From positions 9,672,001 through 9,736,000 of the forward strand of contig CM046304.1 in the NCBI GenBank assembly GCA_025267735.1: a stretch of 64,000 bases of DNA, written 5' to 3'. Positions 12,040-23,735 of this stretch are shown one piece after another. A program made the position numbers and the translations under genes. Under the pieces are notes generated by a model. The model had not been told where the DNA came from and ran no database searches. It saw nothing but the letters and a program-made list of their open reading frames with translations. Origin of the DNA: Mactra quadrangularis (Eukaryota > Mollusca > Bivalvia > Venerida > Mactridae). Numbering within the stretch: position 1 is the stretch's first letter; each line of letters opens with the position of its first letter.

Positions 12040-13727
12040 GTAGGTTAAACTTATATCTATTAGGAGATTATCCACACACCCTTACTGGTAAATACCATCC
12101 TTAACTGGCATTACCCATCCTTACTGGCATAAACCTTCCTTACTGACATTGAACCCTTCTTTGAATTTATCAGAATTGTACTCTTAGCCCTCCTAATTAA
12201 TTGTTTTGGGGCTTTTTCACCATGGTCAATAGTTGAACCCATGTCCGTCTTTTAGTGCGAAAAATTGGTGAATGTAGTTGAATATGCAGTTATTGTGGTT
12301 GTTGGACAGTGAACGAATAAAGATTTGGAACGAAACCAAAACATGTGTGATACATTGATCATTCTGCTGACTTAATATTGACTGATGTGACTTCAACAGA
12401 ATGTTATAGTGATCTATGTTGAAAATATTTCACAGTTTAGCTGACATAAATCATATGTTTAATTTATTTGTTATCGACTTCTGGTGGATTATTCCTCCAA
12501 AGGATAACGCTCAAGATGAAATAAAAAAGTTAAATATGTCCCCTGTTAGGTTAATAAAGCAAATTAATGCTGCATAACGACCCTAATAATCATACAGGAC
12601 TCTTAAAAAAGTTTCAACTGAGGAGGAATGTATCTACTTTTACAACATATGATTTATAGAATTGATAAACGAAGCGCTTGACTCCTAGTTGTTTTTTTAA
12701 AAACCTGGTAACTAGAAGGATATCTTTAATAAAGATTTATCTTAAAATCCCTGATAACATTAAAACCTGTATCAGTTGTTAAAGGGATGATATTCTAAAT
12801 GAGTGAAAGCTTAACACCTGTCTCATGTTTTCATTTGCTGGACTTTTGAAAACCAAACCTTTCAATGGTTCGTCATAATACAGACATATAAACATGTACA
12901 TAGTATTTATCTTTCGAATACTAAACACAAAATGTTTCCAAGTACTAGTGACAGTTTCAACAATAATAGCATTAATAACTCCATATTAAACACTGACAGT
13001 TTATTGTAGTGTTGTAATATTTGAAGTATATTTGAAGTATTATAGTATTATAAAACAAACCAATGTTGTATTTGAATAATCTCGATTACTTAATTTATCT
13101 CGTCACATTCATGGTGCAGGTTAGACTCATGTTTGTGACATATTACATCTATCCATGAAAAAAATGACAGTTTTTAAAATTCAACTCTGTTTTGAGAGAA
13201 ATTGTCAGATATTTGGAATGACAAGCAAGCATGGACTAGTAAGGAAACCTGCTCAGGTGTAACGGTAATAACACAAGTATTGTTGATGAGCGGCACAATA
13301 ATCACAACAATAAGAAAACAAACGAAATGTTTTATTTACATTTCTGCAGAAATGTTTTATTCAGTTGCAAGTGCCGAAGGTTTCAGATTCGATTACCGAC
13401 TGTGACATGTTACACAACCTTATATAATTGTAAATAAAAGGCGTAAATCCAAATTAAATGTTCATCAGTTTATCAGTATAAAGATACTGAGAAATTTGAA
13501 CAAAATTGTTACAAAGAATCTAACGTTCCATCCCTGTTAATACGTGTATAGTTCGTTTTTCTCAACTGTCGAAACATGAATAATTTCACGGTGACTTCGC
13601 GTGTTACAATTGTTCTTTGTCTATCAATCGTGATATTGAGATAGCGTGTATTCAGTCGACGTGAAATTATTTAAACTTTGACAGTCGAGAAAAAATGAAC
13701 TATACAGTGTTTATTTATCTTTTTCAG
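12040..13727 (+). other. Intron of the Ly6-type gene
   Basis: A 1688-bp GT...AG intron between the two LU-domain exons. It starts GTAGGT and ends TTTTTCAG. It carries a SINE-like stretch around 13330-13410 with a box-B-like AGATTCGATTACC, and an inverted-repeat MITE whose right end lies 24 bp before the acceptor. No coding sequence was seen inside it. Confidence 0.75.
13547..13704. mobile_element. Inverted-repeat MITE with TA ends, next to a splice site
   Basis: The ends are inverted copies: TATAGTTCGTTTTTCTCAAC on the left and, reverse-complemented, TATAGTTCATTTTTTCTCGA on the right. The arms continue for about 60 bp, including AATAATTTCACG. TA at both borders fits a Tc1/mariner-type target duplication. 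A related but more decayed element lies at 50713-50805. No ORF. The right end is 24 bp from the last Ly6 exon. Confidence 0.75.
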
Positions 13728-13997
13728 AAAGTACGATACAGAATGTTTGATAACGTGACACATTATGATTCAGTTATTAGAACGTGTACAAATAATCCAT
13801 GCGACTCTTCCTCAATAGATGAATTCTTCAAGTGTATAGCTACACCAAAACAATATATGATTGGTGGTTGTACGTTGAGAACATGTTGTGACGATAGAAA
13901 CTTATGTAATACAAGTAATACAATACATGTACACAATCTGCTACAAATGTCTATGTTTATTATATTTGTTTGGGTATTATTAACTACAGTAAAGTGA
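13728..13997 (+). CDS. Ly6/uPAR-type three-finger protein, last exon (end of LU domain, GPI signal, stop)
   Basis: The exon follows a good acceptor (TTTTTCAG, ending 13727) in phase 0 and ends at a TGA (13995-13997). It encodes 89 residues. Residues 53-60 of this exon read CCDDRNLC followed by N, the conserved CCxxxxxCN end of Ly6/uPAR domains. After that comes a short N/S/T-rich spacer and a hydrophobic C-terminus (MFIIFVWVLLTT), the usual layout of a GPI-attachment signal. Together with the 11933 exon the domain has 12 cysteines, more than the 8-10 usual for a single LU domain, so one extra disulfide is likely. An in-frame ATG at 13695 lies in the intron, inside a MITE, and is not the start. 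No clear AATAAA follows closely. Product inferred: a secreted or GPI-anchored cell-surface three-finger protein, exact subfamily unknown. Confidence 0.87.
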   Translation, partial: KVRYRMFDNVTHYDSVIRTCTNNPCDSSSIDEFFKCIATPKQYMIGGCTLRTCCDDRNLCNTSNTIHVHNLLQMSMFIIFVWVLLTTVK

Positions 13998-14137
13998 ATA
14001 TTACATATATCTAATATATTTAAATGGACGTTTACTTTTTTCTTGTTCCAAATCTACAACATCAGCCTCAAGTTAGATGATGGTACTATAGAGATTCTAT
14101 ATAGTATACATGAGACTCATGTACAACATAATAGTAG

Positions 14138-14184
14138 GGGCAGTGGTTGAGTGGTAGGATGCGCGATTTAGAGTTCCCGGGTTA
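14138..14184 (+). repeat. tRNA-like SINE fragment
   Basis: GGGGCAGTGGTTGAGTGGTA followed by a truncated box B-like GAGTTCCCGGGTT resembles the 5' half of a tRNA. It abuts the minus-strand SINE at 14205-14501. Confidence 0.45.
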
Positions 14185-14204
14185 TAAAAAGTGTTGTTTT
14201 TTTT

Positions 14205-14501
14205 TGGTTAAACGCCGTAGCAACACATTTTATAGGTCATATAAATGCGGCCAGTCAACCTACTCACTGTTCCTGGAAAGGCTAAATCTCTGGATTTAGC
14301 TATTAACCAACTACTAAGCGCATACTTTCGTCAGTGACTGACAACTGCCCTACATAATTAAAAATCATTGGTAGAAGGGAGAATGGCCGTAGAAATAATT
14401 TCATGACCAAGCTCCACGAAAATATGTCCCGCCTGGGTATCGAACCCACGACCCCTCAATCAGTAGACTTGCGAGCTACCAACTGAGCTAGCCGGGCGGC
14501 T
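14205..14501 (-). mobile_element. tRNA-derived SINE (best copy in window)
   Basis: Read on the minus strand, it begins with a tRNA-like head: GGCTAGCTCAGTTGGTAG (box A) and GGGTTCGATACCC (box B). A body with GTATGCGCTTAGTAGTTGGT and AATCCAGAGA follows. The head is too irregular in the anticodon arm to be a working tRNA. Related copies lie at 16160-16200, 17240-17345 and 59695-59880, and possibly 57005-57045. The sequence TTAAACGCCG...TAGGTCATAT at 14205-14255 resembles tails of bivalve SINEs as I remember them. Confidence 0.8.
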
Positions 14502-16159
14502 ACATATAGAATTGCAATTTAACTTTCACTTTAATGACACTCCACTGATTAGTGCAGTCTTGAGTCCTGCATTACAACAACACTTAAAAGCTCATCTCTT
14601 CGATGAAGTAATCATAATTACATGTTGTGTTTTACATATGGTATACATTGAACAGTTATTTAAATACTGACAATGTTAAGTAAAACAATCTGATGACATT
14701 GGTATTTCTAAGGAGTGTAGATCATGTGTCAACTACAGGCATGATTTAAACTTGATGTGTTATTTTTTATGAACTCTCAATTGTACTGTTCCATATATTG
14801 TCTGACATAGATATACTATTTTATTCGTTTTCATTGTTTTCTTTTCTTGTTCGGACCATGCAAAATATTAAGTATCAAAAATGTTAAGTATTGTCAAAGA
14901 AATTGTTTAAATATTAGTACAGTACTACTGTACTACACACAGTTGACTATAAATGAAACATGGGAATTGTCCAAAATATCCAAGTGGAATTATGTGTGAG
15001 GATCGGAGTCGAGGACTGACAAATGCATATAATGATAATAAGATGAATTGTTCAAATTGTAATATTGAACTCTTAAAATTGTTCAAGCTCGTTAAAGTGG
15101 TGAATACAATATCGACTGATTTATGCAGCTCGCTGGTAGAATTAGTTAACTCTCTAACACTTACACACTTTTAGTATATAATTTTTGACTATCAATTTAA
15201 GTTTTTCATTTCTTCAAAATTGAAAAAGCAAATCTCTAATAATTTAAATTGCTTTTTTAATATACATTAAGTGATATTGGTATTCAAATGTTCCATTCAT
15301 TACATACACTTTCATGATTTGAGTGTTTCATTTCGCCACAGATTAAATCACAGTGTTATGTGGTCATCGGAAAAGCTATTGATAGACTAGATGATTGACA
15401 GCCAACTTCAACTTACTTTATTTGCAAGTCAGAGGAATAGTTGAAGCTAATACTAAATGTCTAGAATTTTCGCAGAGGAAATAAAAACGAAAATTTTCTT
15501 CTAGAAGGTAATGTGATCAGTATCAATTGACCACACGATATTGGAGGTCAAAACTATTCTAAATCAACCTAATTTACAATGCCTTAAATCTTGGAATTTC
15601 TATATATTCTTTAGACGAATAATATCTGGGTAGCTTATACGATATAAATGATAGCTACATTTGGTTCGCATTGTTCCTGTGTTTAAATGAGATCGTTACT
15701 ATACTCGTACATGTATAGATAACGAGTTGAATAGTTTAAACATATTTTCTGTTAAAAGCCGAGTTAAAATCAATACACTGCATCTTTTTCAAACATCCAA
15801 ACATACGAGTAAGTGTTATTTTCATTGAAGTCGATATACATGTTGATAAAAATCTCTACAAAATTTAAAATGATACCATGCTGAACATTTAGGAACTCGG
15901 TTTATTTTCTCAACTACTAGTAGTAGTAGTGTACATGACTGTACTTGTCTCACTACTCAGCTACAGCCATGGTCGCTTTAAAAAATTACATATGACAAAT
16001 GTTTATCTACATAAATATAATAAACATTTAGAAATGTCACCTGTCAAGTAAAATTAATGTCTTAAAATTTTCTGTCAAGAATAATCATCATCTGTATGAA
16101 TGATATGTCATTCAATCTCTAGTAATATCTTAGATTACAAAATGTAATAATTAATACGA

Positions 16160-16200
16160 AAGTATGCCCCGCCCGGGAATCGAACCTACGACCCAATATA
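16160..16200 (-). mobile_element. SINE head fragment
   Basis: Minus-strand GTCGTAGGTTCGATTCCCGG followed by GCGGGGCATACTTTCG matches box B and the following part of the 14.2-kb SINE. Only this piece remains. Confidence 0.6.
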
Positions 16201-17239
16201 ATTCTATAAACAGTAAACATTGAAGTATCTTTTTAATCGTTTAGTTGCGGAGCTATTTTCGATATGCGTTTATATGTCAAACATAGTTTGTTCTAGTGTG
16301 AGATACAAAATTTGACTTAAATATTCATATATAGAGATTGCCAGACAAATTTGGTTTATCAAAATGCAAATATACACATCTATCATAGGTTTTGTCGTCT
16401 CCACTGCGCGATTTGTAAGGAAATATCACACATTAAGTCACATGTGACATGATATATTGTTGAATACAAATGCCTACAAGTTTATGATAAGATTGTATCG
16501 TATATTAAAGAATAGAACTGAAAGAACATATATTTTATTTATTGTACATAGTATATTATAATGGTTGTAGTTTGTGGTCCACTTTAGCACAAAAGGTACA
16601 ATATCCATTTCTTGTTTTAAATCTAAGGTTAAGGATCACATTTTTAATTTAGTAAAATTTTAAGTATAAGATATCTGTCCCTAAAATATACATAAAAGTT
16701 AAAAAATCAAGGCTAAAAAGACATTTGTAATGATATTTATTTATTTGTTTGATATTTAGATAATTTTATCATTACCATTATTTCAATTACTGTTGTGAAA
16801 TGTTTAAGTGTAGATATATTTGATTGATAATTGGTCATTTATAGTTGTATCTTATTAAGTGCATTGAAGTTTTCTAATCTTTTTCATGTTCGTACGTCCC
16901 CTTGTAAAATAATCATATTTTACTAAACTCTTTGTTTTTCTTTTTAATTGTCTTAATTTTATTTCATGTCTTCATTTGCCTCACTGTAATGATTACTACA
17001 AGGACCACAATTGTAACAAGGTGATTTCCCCATATTTTGTGTGTCATCCTTTATGTATATGATATGATTGGCATACTTTTAATTTTTCTATATTTATCTT
17101 ATTACATGTACAGTAATTTTATGTAAATGTTGTATAATTTATACAAAAATCAATCGATCTATTGATGAGTGTTGACTTCGATCAGATGAATATCTACTTC
17201 TATGGAATTACATTTCATTGGAATGAATGCGACTTTTTT

Positions 17240-17345
17240 TGCATAGATCTCTGGACCCAAGCTTTTAACCTAATAATAAGCACATACCATGCGGAATCAA
17301 ACAAGCGACCAAAGGCTTAGTTGTCAGAGGAGCTAGGGACTGAGC
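17240..17345 (-). mobile_element. Decayed SINE with internal deletion
   Basis: On the minus strand a degenerate box A (CAGCTCAGT), a box B-like TTTGATTCC, then TATGTGCTTATTATTAGGTT and CCAGAGA match the head and tail of the 14.2-kb SINE. The middle is missing. Confidence 0.6.
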
Positions 17346-18099
17346 TGAAAGGATGATCGACTGATTTTGAAAATTAATTACATATGTATTTGTTTTCTTG
17401 TTTTATGATTATGTAAAAAGGAAATCGATATTCTGTTAAGTCTAAGATTTTCAAAATAGTGTATATAGTAGCACACAACGTCTAAATTTATAAGAAATAA
17501 AATATTACATTTACAAATCTTTTATTAACACATCCTCCTTATTATTCAAGATATTTATAAATATTCCATAGTTTCATTCAAAATGTTATATTGAACAAAA
17601 ATAACGACGTCTTTTGATGTAAGACAGATTGTGATCATTCAATCAGAAATAAGAAACCATACAGTGAGTCATTATATGATAGTGTTTGACCAAACAAACA
17701 TTAGTGACAGTAATCGTCAACACAATAAGCATTTTTTCTGGTATTACATTTGTAAAGTAGTAATAATGAAATATTTAGCAACCAATATAGTGTATTGTGA
17801 TATTCGTCTTCATGTAATCTATTTTGAAAGTGTCTGAATCAGTAAAGTCATTTATAACATACAAGGTTGATCTTGGCACAGACTATCTGATAGTCTGTTT
17901 GAAGTTCTGGCACTTCACTACTATGGAATGTGTTCTTGATTGCAAGAAAGACCCTCTTCCTGGACTAACGTGTCTGTCTTTTCGCCAGAATTTGTAATTT
18001 GAGGAAAATATTTGATTTCCTGTGATGGAAGGATCAACTTATGCCTCAGTTGCTATAACATCATCAGGTTTAGTACATTTTATGATATTTTCACTCCTG

Positions 18100-19960
18100 A
18101 TCCCATCAACAGTTGTGGATGAAATTGCTCAACATCAACAACGTCACAGGACCAGACTCCATATCTCCAAGAGTACTGAAGGAACTTGCATCTTACATAG
18201 CTCCAATCCTCTTTTACAATCATCTTTAACAATTCTATCCAAACAAGGGACACACCATCTGACTGGCGCACAGCAAAAGTTGCTACCATTTACAAAAACA
18301 GGAAGCAGATACAATGCTGAGAAAAGTAGTTTTCAATATATTAATTATCAACATATAAAATACAGCCTGAAAATACAATTGCATTACATTCAAAACATAT
18401 TCAATAAAACAAATAAAAAATACAAGAAATCTACGTGTACAGTAGCTCTATCAATAATATAAAAGTATTAAATTCTAATAAACTAACATGATATCTTATA
18501 CTCTAAATTCGCGACAAATACCACCAACGATATCAAAAAAGTTTAAATTAAAGCAAAATTGTTACAGTACCGACAATTTGGTTAAACCTAAAATAAATCT
18601 GAAGTAAAATATTAAAATTACAATGTTTTCGTAAAAATACAAGATCCTGAAAAAATTATACTCACCAGGCTAGAATGATTCCGTTGATAATAATCATAGA
18701 CAACGCCAATAATAATATTCTAAACGTACGAGTGAACCAAACGCAAAATGAATAGTGACAGTAAAACAATGAAAACGTGTACTTAAATAGGCAATATTCG
18801 CGCCAACTGCGCACGGATTTCACTGAATACATAAAATCCTTACATTACTACTAAAACCCATGATAAAAGCAAGATCTAACTAAATTCCTAGATTCCAGAG
18901 AACTGTCAGTTTATGTCTACAATAAAAAATAGCTACGCACGTAAATTCAACAATTCCCGTGCTGTACACTGATATGAACTTTTAAAGTTTAAATACAGTT
19001 ACACTACGTTATGCATAAAACATCCGACAAAATATCTCATAACCTACTTATTCATGAACTTGAGCATTAAGGTAGAAAAAACCGAACTAACCTATGGGTC
19101 AAAGCATTCATCAGTCAAAGAACCCAGGCTGTTGTACTTGAAGGAGAACATTTTGACCAAGTCTCTGTTGAATCATGTGTTCCACAAGGTTCCGTCCTAT
19201 GTCCAAATGTTTTCTATACTATACCTATGACATGCTAAACTCTCTTGTCCTAATGTCAGACTCTTTGCAAATGACAATATCACCTACTTGACTATCTTAA
19301 ATGACAATGCCTGTGATATCCTACACAGATATGTAGACAAACTGGTTCAGTTAGCGAATTACCTCGGCTTTATAATCAATAGCCATCTTGATTTGAGGTA
19401 AATATCAACAATATCTCTAACAAAGCAACCAGACGTCTCAAGTTTGTCCGACAGAACTTAAACACACCCTATACTCAAGAGTTAAAGCAACAACCTAGAT
19501 GCCATTCGTCTGCCCAATTATAGAGTACTCATCAACCATCTGGGATCCCTATGAGAAGCTAACTTTTAAAAGTCAGACAAGATCCAACGCCGTGTAGCAA
19601 GATTTGTAAAAACAAATATAGAAACAGATCTAGTGTTACCGACATGATAACAACCTACAATGGTAATCTCTACAAGAACGCTGAAAGAACACCCAACTAA
19701 CACTCCTGCACAAGGTGCATAACCTGGTAGCAAAGATATCAGACCAACACCAAACAATTGCCAGTCTAGTCATTCATCTACACACTCCTTCAAGTTACTA
19801 ACACCTACCGTCAGAAGTGATTTTCCAAGGACGACCAAAGAATCAAATATTTGACCATTGGTCATATGCAGCAGGCTAAGTCGTAGTCTTCCAGGCACAA
19901 CTTTCTTTAACACTAAATCCTTGTTTTTAACCGCACTATTTTTGTGCTTCCACCTTTTAC
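18100..19960 (+). pseudogene. Decayed CR1/Jockey-like LINE reverse transcriptase
   Basis: Conserved blocks of a non-LTR retrotransposon RT appear in order but in different frames and with stops. Early: VTGPDSISPRVLKELAS (about 18135), then PSDWRTAKVATIYK (about 18255). After an unrelated insert of several hundred bases (about 18310-19015) comes a palm motif A remnant SDKISHNLLIHELEH (about 19022). Then follow WVKAFISQRTQAVVLEG, motif B VPQGSVLCP (about 19168) and a motif C remnant RLFANDNITYL (about 19257), where the usual ADD is damaged. C-terminal blocks IIEYSSTIWDPY (19518) and QRRVARFVK (19580) follow. The order matches CR1/L2/Jockey-group elements. Clearly non-functional; the endonuclease domain was not recognised upstream. 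Confidence 0.85.
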
Positions 19961-22231
19961 TTGTTTATGCCCAACCCGTGGCGTAAATTCTTTTAAGAAT
20001 GTTATGAATGTTATAAAATATCTTTCACAACACTCGCTTGTAAATTATGCCAGGATCCAGCAATATATACACGCTATCTTTTGTTTTTAGCAATTTGACC
20101 CTTGGTCTGAGCGTTAAAAAAATTGAGAATGGTCTGTGTTTGCCAAACTAGAGCAAACTAGAGCATATCGATAGAGTTTGATCACTTCATTTTTAATGTA
20201 GATCTATTTGATTGAATGGTATTGCCAATGCAACCGGTATAACAACTCAATGCACAGTTTTAATAACACAAGATGAATGTTTGCATCCATTGAATGGAGA
20301 TATCGACAAAACACTCGTTTGAAATCGAAAGTTCGACACTCTAAAAGTTGTTAATGTCTTATAAAATTCCTCATAAAAAAAATGTACCATGTAATTTCAG
20401 GAAGAAATATATCTATTCGTTTAATGTCTATGACTGACATTAATGTTTGTTTGGCTTTACACAATCATATAATGATCCATTGTATGGTTTCTTATTTCCG
20501 ATTGAATGATTACTATCTGTCTGAAAATTAGCGGGCTCATTATTTGTTGTCCAATTTACGATTTTGTAAGAACTTAGCGAATTTAACACCATATAAAAAC
20601 AGTGGTGTTTGTATATAATATTTCATCTTTTGTTTTAATGCAGTAATAGCTATGTTGATTTACTGATTTGTAAACCCTCATAATTGAAGATTTTGAACAG
20701 TTTACATTAACGTCACATTCAAAATATCATACACTTGGATTGTTGTTATAGGCTGATACGTACAATAAAATAAAACAGAATCTTAATGTTCTTAAACATC
20801 CATATAAACAATTATGTTTGATATTTTAATGTGTGTTCTCTCAAATAATTATGCAGAAAGCTCAAAATCTGAATATTTGAAGGTTACTGTCGTAAGGGTA
20901 TTTAATAATTCAAGGACAGTTACTATCGATATGAAATCAAAACAATATAATTCAAGGACAGTTTCTAAAAGTAATAATGAGACAGTCAAACTAGTCACTG
21001 TAGACGGATAGGCGTATATCTTTTGACCTAAGTTGGGCTAAACTGGCTGATTATTGAGCTAGTTGACAAAGTGTAGACAAGGTATTGGTTGCAGAAAACA
21101 TTTTATGATCATCAATGTACAGGGGCATGTTCTCAGCCCTGATATTAAACTGGATGAACAGTTAACGTATTACCGACTACGCTTACCGGGCGAAAATACA
21201 AGAATATAACTGTATTTTAAAAACAATCTAATCGATATAATTGTATGCAGACGAGGCAAATATTGACTAATACAATTTATATTACTCCAAAGTCACAGTA
21301 ACAATTTTGGGTAAATATTGAAAATAGTATATATAGTATATGTGATAATATTTGATTGGAAATGAAGGTAGCCTGGAACTCTTAACAATATTCTGATATA
21401 TTTATATATATTCATATCTTGTCTTGACTTTAAGACTTGACTTAACTGAATGTAGCGTCAATAGGCTGATTTATTGGATTATATGACAAAGATTTCAGTC
21501 TGAAACACTGCAGATAAAATCATTGACAGTTGTGATATATATATAGTATAGTCAGTGGCAATTTCTTGGTAAACTAAATAGTTTATTACTGTGTTGATCG
21601 TGTGTAAGAATGAAGCAATCAAAACAATAAACGAGCTGTTGGAGAGGTTTATCTAAAAACATCGTAACATTTACAATTGTCATTATTGTTTGTTAGGCTA
21701 CATTTGAAGAAAAAAAATACTGACTGGACTGTAATTCACTTGTAATTTATAGAAAATGAATTTGTTTATGAGCATTTTTGGTTGTATAATTAGCAATACG
21801 AACAGCAGATTTTACTTTCACTAAACTTGTACATGCATTTCCTTGTTAATTAATAATAACCTGTTTTTCACCATGTTTTATCTATATTTTATATGTAAAT
21901 ATTGACGATAACCAGTATTGTTGATTATAAAACCACAGGACTATTTTCTTGTCTGAATTGACTTGATGATATTTTAGAAAACTGATACACAGGAATGGGG
22001 AAAAATACATTCCCTAGCTAGTTAGATGTCAGTCATATATAACATAAAATATACAATGTTTCCTTTGGGAAGTAATCTATCGAACATAATAGATAATATA
22101 TGCAAACGTTTAGGATTTATGCATAATCATTTACACGCACTAGAATATTTGATGAATTTTGATGTGATATAAAATTCATAGATTGTCTTCTACAAGTAGT
22201 TGCGTGTTTATAAAATAGATTTTGTTGAAAC
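19961..22231. other. AT-rich stretch without recognisable genes
   Basis: Nothing with coding or structural character was recognised, apart from a 13-bp direct duplication near 20148 (CAAACTAGAG) and the short frame at 20814, which has no domain match by eye. Confidence 0.45.
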
Positions 22232-22239
22232 AACAGAAG

Positions 22240-22820
22240 TATGGCTGTCACGATACGCCAGAAGCTAATCACATATATATTGCAATACGCTAGCACCGTA
22301 TCGCGATACGTACCACGATATATTGTGGGTTTTTTAATTCGTTGTGCCTCCGCTGTATTTAACAGAAACATTGAATATCTTACATGCAGCTACTGATAGA
22401 ATCCAGCCAATTTAAGTCTATACTGTCAATTAAGACTGCGATACTTTTTTGCATAAAAATGCGTACGTTGATAGAAACAACCAGCCCTTAGCTGCAGAAC
22501 GTCCTAGCAATCATGCTTCTGGACGCCATGCTAGTTTCACAACTTCCTTTCCCGAAGTATTCAAATCAAGAACATGTTTTGTACAAGTTCCTAACAACCA
22601 AACGAACGCGCATCGGTTTATTTTTTGTAACAAAAGCTTTAATTAAATGAACAATTGAAAACAAATATGATTCGCAACTTCCATTTTGCGAAGGGAAATA
22701 TTTTCCATTGAAATAAACATATCGCCAAATACCGGTACGTTATTAATTCGTATCGCGGCACGTATTGCCGCAGCTGCGTATTGCAATATACCAGTATACC
22801 GATAGATCGTGACAGCCCTA
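22240..22820. mobile_element. Non-autonomous hAT-type element with 8-bp target duplication
   Basis: The left end TATGGCTGTCACGATACG and the reverse complement of the right end, TAGGGCTGTCACGATC, are inverted repeats. Subterminal blocks with ATATTGCAATACG and TATCGCGATACG/TGCCGCGATACG are also mirrored. The element is flanked by AACAGAAG (22232-22239) and AACAGAAT (22821-22828), a 7/8 match that fits an 8-bp hAT target-site duplication. It is 581 bp long and encodes no transposase. The open frames inside it (22117, minus; 22449, plus) are not genes. Confidence 0.88.
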
Positions 22821-22932
22821 AACAGAATTTATTGTTTCTTTATTGTTTTATTTTACATGGAATGTTTCCGTTAGTGCTTTATTTTTCAATAATGTATTTT
22901 GGGTGAATACTTGTAATTTTTATATCGTTTTA

Positions 22933-23035
22933 GCTCACATGAGAACGTAGTGCTCAAGTTGAGCTTTTGTAATAGGTCTTTGTCCGTCGTGTGCTGTGCT
23001 TTGTGTGCACATATTCGACATTTCATACCGTTAAA
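22933..23035 (+). repeat. Mollusc-type TAGCTCAC hairpin repeat fragment
   Basis: TAGCTCACATGAGAACGTAG TGCTCAAGTTGAGCTTTTGT is a short hairpin followed by GGTCTTTGTCCGTCGTGTG. I recognise this layout as a repeat common in molluscan sequences. Only the head is well kept. Confidence 0.55.
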
Positions 23036-23631
23036 AATAAAAATGTTCACAATTTTGTGTAAGATGCCTTTAGAATCTAGTTCTCAGGTAAGCTATCTTG
23101 TGTTATAATTTTGTTTGTCACCAAAGTTAAAACATGAACGAATCAACAAAGATTTTTACTTTTAGAATAATACTGAAATATACTACATCAATCTATATAA
23201 TGTCTTTAATGTGAGTCTGTTTCCTTCACAATGGCAATTACAAACAATCCAATCGACGATATATCAGAAAATATGTCTGCTGTTTTCACTTTCTGATATA
23301 TTCTATTTCAAGTTATGTCAACTTTTCTTGTTAAATGAATCAATGTATCCAATTGACTTAACAAATAAAATATACTATATATGAAAAGCAATGAACATAC
23401 TAAAAATTATAGTATAAATCAGTTCCTTGTCAACTTTGACAGTTCAATATGATACACAGTTTGTCCAGAGTGTAAGTGCTATATACAGATATAGTTTTGT
23501 AAGAAGACTTAGAAAAACATTATACAATATTATGCTGATATTATAACTATTTATAAGATGCATACATATTTAAAACGTACGTACATTAGAATCACGTGAT
23601 GCCTATTAAATGTCGTTTGGGCAATTTATCA

Positions 23632-23735
23632 GAGCCTGGTTTCACGAACGCATTCCAATCTTAAATTTCTAGATTTACCTTATTTTTTCTATTTTTAGCA
23701 ATTTTAAGTTAAAATGCGTTTCACAACCCATTTTA
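23632..23735. mobile_element. Short MITE, family GGTTTCACGAACGC (copy 1)
   Basis: Starts CCTGGTTTCACGAACGCATT and ends with the inverse-type GCGTTTCACAACCC, with mirrored TTAAATT/AATTTTAA blocks. A related copy in opposite orientation is at 28538-28652. No ORF. Confidence 0.6.

Larger units (their letters stand above)
14510..17870. other. AT-rich spacer with SINE pieces only
   Basis: Apart from the SINE fragments at 16160 and 17240 no gene or clear repeat was recognised. Short frames at 14953 and 17631 have no domain or splice context that supports them. Confidence 0.5.

Noticed and set aside
13695..13727. ATG at 13695 as the start of the Ly6 C-terminal ORF
   Set aside because: It lies partly in a MITE and upstream of a good acceptor; the LU domain needs the N-terminal half encoded at 11933-12039.
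14428..14501. An intact tRNA gene on the minus strand
   Set aside because: Boxes A and B are good, but the anticodon arm is irregular, the acceptor stem does not pair cleanly, and the sequence continues into a SINE body with other copies nearby.
14953..15174. Cysteine-containing ORF as a second Ly6-type exon
   Set aside because: It has NCSNCN but no CCxxxxxCN or LxCxxC spacing and no matching splice sites.
22117..22646. ORFs of 84 (minus) and 65 (plus) codons
   Set aside because: They fall within or across the border of the 581-bp hAT-type MITE and have no recognisable domain.
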